A DNA stretch of 64,000 bases from Pleodorina starrii (taxonomy: Eukaryota > Chlorophyta > Chlorophyceae > Chlamydomonadales > Volvocaceae), in assembly GCA_030267565.1 (NCBI GenBank), contig BRXU01000031.1, positions 744,001 through 808,000 on the forward strand. Direction: 5' to 3'. Positions 12,001-24,000 of this stretch are shown one piece after another. The translations under genes were made by a program, and so were the position numbers. The first letter of the stretch is position 1. Every line of letters begins with the position of its first letter. The notes below the pieces were generated by a model. That model was not told the DNA's origin. It ran no database searches and was given only the letters and a program-made list of their open reading frames with translations.

Positions 12001-15000
12001 CCGAAACCAGTCCCAGGCACCGCTCCACTTGCCAGGAAAGTTGGGTCGCCTGGGGGGTTCTGGTGGCCGGGGTGGCCAGGGGCTGTCGGGCCGTGTCGGC
12101 GGTACGTAAGTCCTTTGAATATAATCTACAGTTTGAGGGGGTACGGCGGGACTTCTTGGCCGGGCGGGGCCTGCCGGCCGGAATGGTGGTGCGGAGGGGG
12201 CGTTTGGCGGCTTGGGTGCTGTCGGCGGCAGCGGAGGTCGCAGCTGGGAAGCGGAGATCCATCGGGTGGCGCGCTCACAGAGGTCGAACCTCCTCTCATA
12301 CCATTGGCCCCAAAAGATCCCACCCGTGCTTCGAGGGCCTTCTAGCCAATACCCGCGCGCTTCGAATTGGTCGCTGTAGATGTCCCAACAGCATTTCCCG
12401 TCGGGAGCAATGACGTGGGTGTAGCCGACTGCGTGGATGGGGCGTGGGTTGCGTTGGGGGAACAGGGAAGGTAGGTGCGTGTGGGAATGTCGTCTTAGAA
12501 GGGCGTTGTGTCATCGGAGGCTACACTCGGCTTACTTCAGTTCGATCAGCCAGCGCACGGTGGGCCACTTAAGGGGTGTTTCTCAGTTCAGGAGCGATGG
12601 AAACCAGTGATTGGTTAAGCATGAAAGAGCAGAACTGTCAGCTAGAAGCTTCATTCGGTGACATAGCGAAGTTGGGAAATAAATGCGAACAAAAAGTCAT
12701 TGCATGTTGCAAAACAAGCTTTTCAGACTAGGAACGAATTGCACCATTGCTTATACATGGATAGGATAGGATAGGATTGGCACATTCCACGCTAGTACAC
12801 GCCAACATCAACATACCTTCCCCCGTTTTCCGGTCCCACCACTGCCACCCAGCACCGTCCAGGTCAAAGATTGAGACGTTGAACGTGTGCTCATCAGACC
12901 AACTCGCGGGTCCATAGTACGCCCTAATTCTCATGCCATAGGCCTTATTTCCCTCTGGGTTAAATCGGTGCTGGTAGTACTCCGACAGCTGATAGGCTAC
13001 AATCCTGCCACGCAAGGGTAGATTACGATGGCATAAAAGCGGGGCTCGGGATTCAAAGGTCTGGGTTGGCAGCAGGGGTCGGCCTCACACGCATGTATGC
13101 CTGATGGATGGCCCTGAACCGTGCATATGCAGCAGGTGTTAATAAGGCCCAGCAGCATGTTACTAAGCCGTCAAATATGTATCTGCTTCCCAAACAACCC
13201 ACTCACGATTCACCTGTGCCAATCCCTGCAGAAGTTAGGATGCCCCGTTAAATTGCTGCGTATGTAGGGCGGGGTTGGGGTTGGGGGTGGCGGTGTTAAG
13301 GGCAGCGTTGGGGATGCATTTTGGCACGTCAATGTGGACATGTTGCAGGTGTTAGTTTTTCGAGGGCCTCCACTATTCAGAATGCAGAAAACTCTCCGTT
13401 TTGCGGACGGAAGGCACTCAAGGAACATCTCGCGTCGCCCGCCGCCGGTCAAATATCTCAGTCCTGTTGCTCCTGCCGGCCCATTGGCGACTGAAAGCTG
13501 TCTTTGGTTAAGCCGCTTAGAACAAGGGGGGCATAGTTGAAACAACCGTATTACAGTGCAATCAAAAGGATCACCGGAGCATGTTTGATTTTATATACGC
13601 AGCTTCGTGAGGTACCGTGACCCTTCACGCGTTCTGGACTGCCCAGGACAGCCTGCCGATCGATCGCTTCTATCTCCTTGCCACGATCAATCGGTAGGCC
13701 ATGCCCATGCGTGTTGCCCCTCGGTCGTCCTGCGGCCGCCCCGCAAGTCTATGTACCAGTCAATCGCCTGGCCCGTCAAACTTGTCTGCCCAGGAGCAGG
13801 ACAGGCTATCTTTACGGCCTAGCTGAACTAACGAGCGAGCGAGCGACTCCGGGCTCGATTTTGAAAATCATATTTGCCATTTGACGTTCGTTTCATTTAT
13901 TTCGTATTGGACAGTGTTTGGCGGTGGGCGTATTTCTGAGGACGGGCTCCTTACTTGTTACGTGTTCATTCGCTTATATATACATCCTGGGACAGTCTCT
14001 TAGGGTCCCTTCTGGAGACAGTATTCGTTGCTGGCCGAATCACAATTTGTGTCCATATAAATTAATGCTCAATAGAGTATGTAGCTCTATTTGATGTGCC
14101 CTCGCATTTCGTGATCTCAATCTATCGATCGACCCACATGGTTCTCAGCTTGGTTAACATGAGCCAGGTGCTGGGAATGGGACCCTCGATGAGACCCTTG
14201 CCGGTCTCGTCACTCAGGTCCCTGCAATGCGAATAGATAGCCATGTGCAGCGGCGGGGCAGGGTGCGTGCCTGCAGTCACAGGACCTTCTAGCTAGTTGC
14301 AAAAGACGAAGTAAAGCAGGATGTGGTGACATTATGTGTAGTAAAGCTGTAAGTTGTCGTTAGTAAGTGCGTGTATTGCATGCGAATGTATGCATGCATG
14401 TTGATTATGGAGTGTTTAGCCAGTAGCCTCATACCGTACACGTTGGCAAGCGGGGGGCACATGGCTTATCAACAGAATGTTAAACATAAATGCTAACCAA
14501 AATACACGCGTGCACAGAGGCTCAGCAGGCATGAGCAATTCGCCCCTTTGCGACCGCATGCATGCCTGCATGCTCACAGATGTTCCAGGTTCCTCAGCAG
14601 CGCCCACTCCGCGGGCAGGAAGCCCTTGATCACCGGCCGACTGCGCCACGACTGTGATGGGTGGCGGCCGTCCAGAGTGCGCTTGATCGTGATGCGCTTC
14701 AGCGTGTCGGGCAGGAAGCGCCGGCCGGCGACCGGATCGTACACCGGGGGCTGCCAGATCCTGGGCCGGGTTTGATTGCCGTACTTGACGCTCTCCAGCG
14801 CCTCACGCAATTGCGCGCTCTGCTCCAGGCGTGCCCGTCCAGACCACCTGCGAGTGCGTGGGGCCCGGCGAGCGGGACAAGCTATTACATAGTATGAATA
14901 ATGCGTGGTCAATGTGAAGTCACAAGCCAAATCAAGTACTATATCTCATATTTTAGGACTCCAGCTAAACTCCATTCCCGGGGCATTGATGAAAGCGCGC

Positions 15001-18000
15001 TGCGGAACGCAGCCCCAGGCTTCAAACTTTCCAAACGGGTGAGTTCATCAAGCAAGCGCAAAAGCAATTTCTATGGACAGTTTGCGTTTTATCCATAAAC
15101 CTGGCTGGAAAAAATCGTCCGTGATGGCGCATTAGCGCCAACTAACGCACACCAAAATCGTCAGCGCCATAGCTCTTCGTACATGCCGAGCGAGCCTATC
15201 CGCATACATGGTCACGGCCGGGGCCGGTTAGTTCGTTCCGTAGAAAAGAAAGAAAGAAAAGAAAGTTTACACTGGACCGTAAGCCCGAGCGTGGGTTAAG
15301 GGAACAGACTGATGCCTCTTCGGCGGGTACTTTCAGCCCATTACCGCGGTGACCGCCTTTTTGACTAAGATGGGTTGCTTCTCCCACCCACTCCGTGTCT
15401 GGGCTCCGTCTCACTCGGATCACATCTGGGTACCCGCACGCACTTTTCCCAGATATGCCAGACACATCAATGTTGAACATTCAACCGTGATGAGTTCTAC
15501 CAGTGCAGGGGACAGGGACATGGCTAAAGAGCCATGCGATCACCTGCTGTTCGTTCCCACACCAGGGCCCCCATCGGTCACCCAGCCCTCTGCGAAGGCC
15601 GGGATCGAACTGGTGACCTCTCGGTCAACAATTTAGTGCCCTAACTCTCAGGCACTCCTAGGAGATAGCTCTTCGTACATGCCGAGCGAGCCTATCCGCA
15701 TACATGGTCACGGCCGGGGCCGGTTAGTTCGTTCCGTATATATGTGTGTGTTTGTTACGTGGTTGGGGTGCGTGCCCCTCTCATGAACAAAAAAACCATA
15801 CGATCGAGCCGAGGGCCCAAGGGAACAAAAACGCTTATAAGAACGACAGTAAAAAAACCGCTCATGCAGGAGGAGGAGATACTAGCGGCTGAAGGGGACC
15901 ATATTCCGTATATATAACATATTGGGCGTGATCCTTGTATCCGTATCCTTGTATCCATATTGCGCCAAACTATGTCCAATTCAGCACTGCCAACATGGTA
16001 ATATATAAAGGATCTCTGGCACAGTGCCTGTGACGGATATCTCAGTCCGCGGTGTCCCTTCCCGATGGCTGGGACAATGCACATGGTTAGGCTGCAGGGC
16101 GGAGCAGGCCGCGCCGGGGCTGGGCAGGGCAGGGCAACACTTAACTTAGGCCCAGGAATATGAGAGGTCAGGTAAGAGGAATGCATGGATACTCGACATG
16201 GCTAGGGATAAGCGGAGCTAGCTGCTGTCAGACGGAAGCAGGGCTAGGCAGCAGGTAGGGTGAGGGCAGGGCTGGGTCAAGGTGCAGGGCTAGCTGCAGG
16301 GCCAGCAAGGCCAGGACCAGAGCAGGGCAGGGATAGACTTAAGCCGGGGACAAGCAGAGTCACGTAGCCAGCGCAGGTCGCAGCTACATGGGCAGGGCGG
16401 GGGTAATCAGGGTACGTACGGCTCCGAACAGGAACTGGTTTTGAGCAGCCAGCAGGCCTCATCATAGCCGCTTTGCAAATCTGATGACGAGCGGTGAGGA
16501 AAGGAAAGGAAAGTTTACGCTGGAACGTAAGCCCTAGCGTGTGTTAAGGGAGCAGACTGATGCCTCTTCGGCGGGTACAGCCCACTACCGCGGTGACCGC
16601 GTTTTTTACTAAGATGGGTTGCTTTTCCCATCCCTCCGTGTTTCGGCTCCGTCTCACTCGAATCATCCTGTCTGGGTAACCGCACGCATTCTTCCCAGAT
16701 CTGCCTGACACATCATTGTTGAGCATTCAACCGTGATGAGTTCGTTCTACCTGTGCAGGGGACAGGGACATGGCTAAAGAGCCATGCGATCACCTGCTGT
16801 TTATACCACATCGATCAGGGCCCCCATCGGTCACCCAGCCCTCTACGATCCCGGTTCGATCACCATAGTAACTAGTTCAGTGCCCTAACTCTCAGGCCCT
16901 TACTAGGCAAATCGACATACGGTATCTTATGCATGATTCTGCTATCGACCTCGTCGTAGCGCTAGCTACGTAAACAGCTCACCCACCTCATCGCGTTGAG
17001 CTCCGTGATGGGCGAGAAGATGCACTTCTCCAGTGCAACGCTACGCAGCGCCAGGTTGGGGTTGAGGCTGGACACGTTGCGGCTCACGAGCGCCCGGCCC
17101 ACTCCACAGGGAGCTGTTCACGCAGATGGAGAGGGGTAGAGAGGGCGCATGCGTATGTAAGAAAACAGCAGCACGCTTGCTCAGGTACATGTGTGTGCAT
17201 AATCATCAGTCATCAGGCTCGCTGTGGTGCGTAGGGATAGGCAAGGTCGGTACACGACCGGAAGCTCCAACCACCGGAAAACAGTAAGCAAACAAGCACG
17301 TGCCAGCAGCTGGGATTGGGCTACTTGAGCGAGCGAGCGAGCCAGCCAGGCATTCATACATGACGGTGGCGCACGCAGCCACGCAGGCCCTAGATACATA
17401 GCTAGGTTGCACATGTATGCATGCCCGCCCGGGCCCCTACGCAGCCCAACGAACTCCTTCAGTAAACATTGCATCGCTTGGCGTAATGTTACATTGCACG
17501 CCGGACTAGCAACTATGTCGCTTGTTCTCTGATCATGATTGGCGCTTGTGTGTTGGTTGTTGCGCGCGTACATGCTTGCTGCGCGTCCCAATCAGGGTAG
17601 AAAAACGCACACGCCATCCACGCACAGTGCCACCTGCCGTTTAAGCAGCAGCAGACCGGCATACATGCTCTGACCCAGCAGCAGCTTTCATCCAACAAGT
17701 AAATACGTCCTCGACCGCTTACATATCAACTGGTTGTAATAGGAATACTCCCATGGGGCCCATCTGAAGCCCGCCTTGAGCTCCACTTCTGGGAAACCTT
17801 CTTCTGTCATGTTGTACGGTCTGTCGTCCCTAATGTTGCAGACCCACGTTGTGTGGTTAAACCTACGTAAGATGGTGCACATGCGGTTGGGCGAGCCGAA
17901 AACAAATGAAGGGCGCATGTGAAGGGCGTGCGTACGTGTGGGCAAACAATTAATTTTGAGGCGCCGTCATGACATGCAGGGGGAGATTGACCTGTTCTAC

Positions 18001-21000
18001 AAGTGATTCAGTAATATAGTATCGGAAACTTCCTCACAAATGTTTGTTCCTGCAGGATGTGTGCGTCTTACCTTCGCATGCATTTCCTACATACCCCGCT
18101 TACTATACAGAATAAAATAGACATATCCAAGCAACGCCTTACTTGCTTGAGTAGAGTCGGTACGTACGTACGCACCCCCTGTTCCTCCAACTACCATCTT
18201 GACCCTGCCTTCGGTAGGCATGCACGCTCTCGGCCACCCGATACATCTGGTGCCTATACATATCCAGCGACAAATGAAAACCCGAAACCAAATATTCCGA
18301 AACAACAAGTATGTGTCACATTTAGCCCCTTCATCTTACAGATCATAAATCGTGCCGTTCGCTCCCCTCCGGTCAGGATTGATGGCCAGTAGCTCGTGCT
18401 CGGCTCGAAAGGCCACGTCCTCGAAGTAGCTGTGGATGGGCGGGATTTACAGCAGGCAAATGTGCGAACGATGGCTATGGAGAACTGTACCTGCAATAAG
18501 CGTGCTTGCTTGTACGCCAGCAGGCTCCTGAGCATCCGCGGGGTTGGATACGTACGTATGCCTACCTCCACGCTGTCAACCATATTTCGCATCCCTGAGT
18601 CGAGTGGCGCATATATATAACGGGCTTTTACGTCATAGATCCTTGCAATGCCAGCGGTGCGTGCTCCCTTCTGTGTTGTACAGCCACCCTATCCGCTTTC
18701 AACCTAATACGTACATTGGTTGTTGGTTATAGACAAGCGCCTACTTAAGACAAACCCTAAGATATAGATCGATGTACAGCTTCTCTCGCCCTCGTCATCT
18801 GGCTTATTACGTACGTACATATGTACTCACATTTCTTCCAGCGGCAGGCACACCAGGTCGTCCACCAGACTGAACTCGGGGGGTTGTGTGATGTTGACGG
18901 AGGGGTGGTGCCACGCGGGCGTGTGCCGGAGCGATCTGCGAGCGCATGCATGCGGGTGCATCAAGCGAGGTGGTCCATTATTTGGGGGATGAGCAGCAGC
19001 ATGCACACGGTACAGTGGCCCATACAGTCATGATATAAACAAATCTTGTGCACGTGACCAGCTGTTCTAAACCGCCCACACAATCGCATGAAGTAACTTG
19101 CCGTGATGTTTATGTATGTTTGTTACGAGCGTGTGCAGCTGTAACCCACCCACATGAGTGGTGCATGTATTCGATTTATCTCCTACCGGACACGCATGCG
19201 ACTATGTGGCCGCTATATATATCAACCTCGCAATCAACACCGACTCTCGCACTAATTTTTGGGCGGGGCCCCAGCGCATAGCGCCCAGGGGGGCCCCGCC
19301 CTGTAGGATTGCCCATGTCCGTGCCTGTGTACTGTGAACTGTGGTGTCTAATGTCCTAACCAAAGTGCAGAATCTCGGCCAACGGAAATACTGTATAAAT
19401 ATAATATTACATTCTTTATTGCATGGTATCTTTATTATAGGAACCCAACATCGCACGAGTAAAAACCAGTTTGGCAGTCTCTATGGACCGAGGCCGAGGT
19501 CAAACCAACGCCTATCGGCCTATAATTAATCCCAGAAACTTCATCGTTCCTCAAAGCGGAATCCTGACATGACGGCGTGAAATGAATCTTCGTTTCGGCA
19601 AACAACTATGTTTGCATTGCGAACATTAATTCTTCCCGCGAACACACCACAGCAGCTCTGCTAGCCGGTCCGATCGACTTGACGCATAATACTATTACAA
19701 TGGTTGCAAGGGACAAATCATGAGGGGCAAACTTGTGGTTGTTGGACGCCAACGAAGCCGCAAATGCACGCACGATGCGGCGTTCTTCTGCTGCGGGCCG
19801 CCCAACATGCAAGTCAAGTCGGCAACCTAGGGGACTGCTACATTCCCTGTCCTAATGTTAAATTTGGCAAGCCTCCCCTACGGCGAATACCTCGGCAGCG
19901 AAGCCTGTGCACCCTCGTCGGCAACTGCACGTTGTCGCGACCCTCGCAAACAGTTCCGCTGTCCTAATATTTGCAAGTCAGCCTGCTCTGCAAATGAATA
20001 ATCCACTCCATGCCTACTGTCAAGTAACTAATGCACTGGCCGGAAGAGTTGCACAGTGCCGAGACGGAGTGTGATGCTATACATGGGGCACTCTCACACT
20101 TGACGCCCTCACCGCCCTAGCACTCAACTTAACCCGTACGGATTGAACGGGGCCCCGCCCTTTTTCCGGCTTCAAGGAAGCCGACACCAACCCCTTGATT
20201 GTCGGACCGGAATTTGTATAAACTTATAAGGGGTGCCCGAATATTAACTTGTTTGTGGATGCGGTCATCAGCAGTGGTAGGTGCCAATTTTGTCCACCGT
20301 GTTTGCATCTACCTGGCGCATGTGTCATTGCAAAGGTTATGCACGATCTAAACGCACTCACATTCGATGTACAACGTTTTTTCTGGCTTGCTTCCGAGTG
20401 ACGGCCCTGCGCTGGAAGATGCGAGCAGCCGTCGTGCTCCGGTACTGTGTGCCAGTAATATTGTAGATGGGGGTTATCTTGGCCCGCTTGCATGCCACTG
20501 CCAGATGAGGGTCATTTTCACCGCCGGGCGGGGAGGCCCCGCGGGCGGCGTAGGTGTTGAACTCGCACACGCTGGGTCGCGGCCCGTTGCCCCTGCACGC
20601 ATGCACCGGCCATCCATCACACCGTGGAAGAGACCGCTTGGACAGGAAATGACATGAATTTACTCTGCAAGGCCTTCACAGGTCGGGACTGCAACAGCAT
20701 AAGCAAGATACCGTTAGTCATCACCGCTGAGAGCGTGCGGCGCGGCTCAGGGCCGCCGTGTGTAGCATGTCGCAGCCTCCGTGATGATCATTGCTAGCGA
20801 GCAAAATTTGTATATTATTCAAAGTTAAGAAACTTGTTTTTGAGTTATAACCTTTTCGATGTAACAAAATGGAATTTACAAATTTTAGAAACTCAATAAA
20901 CATTCGCCCGTGAGCCTCGCTGGACCGCAAAGGATTTGCTGAAGGACGAATGGAATCCCCCCATTGGTGGCGGCCCGCGCGTACCGCCGGTTTGGGGGCG

Positions 21001-24000
21001 GCGTCGGGGGCACATACATTTTTCAAAGGTAACGCGCAGGCCACAAACCATGCCAATGATGTTTTGCGCGTTCTTGCGCATATATTGATCGCTATCAGCG
21101 ATGGTATGGTGTATATATTCGTGCCTGTCATCATGGCTGCTGTTGCTGGCGGCACCAACGCACTCACCAGGCTGGGTAAGCGCTGCACCACCGCGGAGTA
21201 GTGGTGGCGTTGGGCGAATACGTAAAGCGGTACGACTGGTCCAGGAGGCTTAGAGCGCAGCAGGTGGTGTTCGGGTCGCTCAGGGCGCGGCCTGCATTGC
21301 ATTGCGATATGCAAGGGATGGGACGGACAAGTGTGGAAGGCACAGGAAAAGGGATTTCTTATATATGCGGCCGTCATATATATACATGACTGCATGCAGT
21401 GGCATACAGGAATTGCGGTTGGAGATAGAGGACTTTCTTTATGTCAGGGTCACGGCCATATGCGGCTATGCGGAGGCGGTTTCCCAAGAAGTAAGGGCAG
21501 TCCTGCGCGATGGTCCTAGTAACCCGAAGCTCCTTACTTGTACAAGAAGACGGCGCGGTGCAACGCACGTAGTATGGTACGTTTTTTACTAGTCGGCAAG
21601 TTGTTATCGTGAGCGAGAAGTGCCGTGTATATATGTCGATGCCTGCTCACCTCCGGGAGCGCAATACACTGGGGTGGTGCAGTCAGGTGCGCACTCCCTG
21701 TAGATGCCAGAGACCTCATAGTACACCGGCCTGCAGCGGTCTATGCAGCGCCAAGGCGCGGTCCCAAAGCCAATGCGGGTGGCCACCTCGGGCCGGCTCC
21801 AGAAGCTGGTGTTGCCGCTGAGGATGAAGCGCAACACAGCCTTATCTGCGGGCGGTGAGGGGTGGGTGCGCAAGCCATACGTATGACCAGAGGCGGGGTG
21901 GGCAGCATGAAGCGCACGAGGCGTACATGCGTAACATACAACCGCAGCAAAGGCTACTGCAGCTGCAAGGCGGAGACCCCACCCATGGAGAGTATTCGTA
22001 CTGATACATCCCTTAAAACTCTCTCCTGCCCCGGAAGGCACGTCGTCGGTCCTTCACTGCGTCCTCGCAGTCTCCTTGCCTCACTCCGTCAGCCGTCCCT
22101 TATTATCCTCCGCTTGCTGCCCGCCGTCTCTGTCTCTCTCTCTGTTGCGATTTCTTCACCATTTCTCGAACAACGAGGTGGAACCAATAGATCGCAAGTC
22201 AGGTTGTATGCGCCTAAATATGGGCCCTATGGATTGCTTACATTCCAGCAGCAGGGTGTTTGAAGATACCGCTTTGCTTCCGCATTCACCCAGGATTGAG
22301 TGGCGATCTCATGGAGACTGTACGGATTAGTACGGGCTGGCACGATACCATTGTAACATCGAATCGCGGATGCAATGGCTATTATTGCATGCAGTTGTTA
22401 GGCGGAGGCCCCGTTGTAGTTAGCCAAGTGTGGTATGCACTGGCAACCCTCCGCCGATTCCACTGTATACCGTTTCATTCGTATGAGTTATGGGCGGCCA
22501 CAGGCCCAGCAGTGCAAGGCTTGTCATTATTGCAAATTATCGTTTTGGTATAGTTCCACAAGCAAGGTTCGTCCGTTATATCAACAAGGGGTTGGTGTCG
22601 GCTTCCTTGAAGCCGGAAAAAGGGCGGGGCCCCGTTCAATCCGTACATGTTAAGTTGAGTGCTAGGGCGGCGAGGGCGTCAAGTGTGAGAGTGTGGACAG
22701 TCCTGCTGTTATATAGCCAGAGCTTTATCCCCGAAATGCCTGCTTGCGGAGTCGTCAGCAAGGCCTGCCGGCGCCGCGCGAATCACGTCATCCCGCCGGG
22801 TGCATGAGCGCATCGACGGACATACGGCATCATTTCCAAAGCGAGCGGCGAGGGCGTCAAGTGTGAGAGTGTCCTGACAGTCCTGCTAATAGACAGCCCG
22901 AGCTTTATTCACGAAATGCCTGCGGCTTCAGCAATGCGCCCCACGTATAGCATCGCGCTCTATCTATCTCGGCACTGTGTAACTCTACTTCCGGCAAGGG
23001 CATTGGCTGAAGTTATTTGACAGTAGACATGGAGCGTATCATTCACATATCACGCAGGCTGGCTTGCCAATAGAAGGACAGCGGAACTGTTAGTTTGCGG
23101 GGGCCGCGACGACATGCACTTGCCGGCGAGAGTGCACAGGCTTCGCTACCGAGGTATTTGCCGTATCGTAGAGCAGGCTTGACAACTTTAACATTAGGAC
23201 CGGGACTGTGGAAGTCCCCTAGGTTGCCGACTGCATCGTGCGTGCATTGGCGGCTTGGCGTCCAACAACCAGCAGTTGGCCCCTCATGGTTTGCTCCTTG
23301 CAACCTTTGTAATAGTAATATGCGTGAAGACGATCGGACCGGCAAGCAGAGCTGCTGTGGTGTGGTCGCGGGAAGAATGTTCGCAATGCAAACATAGTTG
23401 GTTGCTTGCCGAAACGAAGATTCATTTCACGCCGTCATGTCAGAATTCCTCTTTGAGAAACGATGAATCTTAGGGAATTAATTATAGGCCGAGAGGTGTT
23501 GGTTTGACCTCGGCCTCGGTCCATGGAGACTGCCAAACTGGTTTGTACTCGTGCGATGTTGGGTTCAAATAATAAATTTACCGTGCAATAAAGAATGTAA
23601 TCTTTTACTTATGCAGACTTTCCGTTGGCCGAAAGTCTACACTTGTCCAATTACTTCCCACGTCCCACGCACGCACGGGCATGGGCAATCCTACAGGGCG
23701 GGGCCCCCCTGGGCGCTTCGCGCTGGGGCCCCGCCCAAAAACCAGGTTAAACGGTGTTAGCTTCTTGGCACAGCTCTTACGTTGTTCATTTAAGTCTCTT
23801 GACGCCATCCATGGACCGTAGGTGGCCCGTGGAGGGGGGGCAAACGGAGGGGGTGGGGGTGGGGGTGGCGGTGGCGGCGGCGGTATCCGCGGCGGTGGCC
23901 ACGGCGGTCGTGGTGGGGGTGATGGTGGCAGCGGCCATTCCGGTCCACCGGGGGGGTTAAACGGAGTGGGTGGGGGTGGGGGTGGGGGTGGGGGTGGCGG

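Larger units (their letters stand above)
14848..16986. other. H1-I1 intron of gene 1, mobile-element rich
   Basis: It contains two SINEs, the 74-bp duplication and a G/C-rich GCAGGGC-type region (16080-16400). The last part is absent from the matching gene 2 intron, which jumps from the equivalent of about 15740 to about 16370 at the chimeric MITE. Confidence 0.6.

Noticed and set aside
11559..12413. 284-codon plus-strand Gly/Glu-rich frame (likewise 48799-49503)
   Set aside because: It is the complement of the Pro/Ser rods of exons L1 and L3. The minus strand has in-phase exons on both sides.
23043..23425. Conserved 60-105 aa frames recurring at 23.1-23.4, 28.7-29.2, 35.3-35.7 and 57.3-57.9 kb
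   Set aside because: All belong to the GC-hairpin element. Frames differ in length and phase between copies, so conservation reflects the repeat and not a protein.
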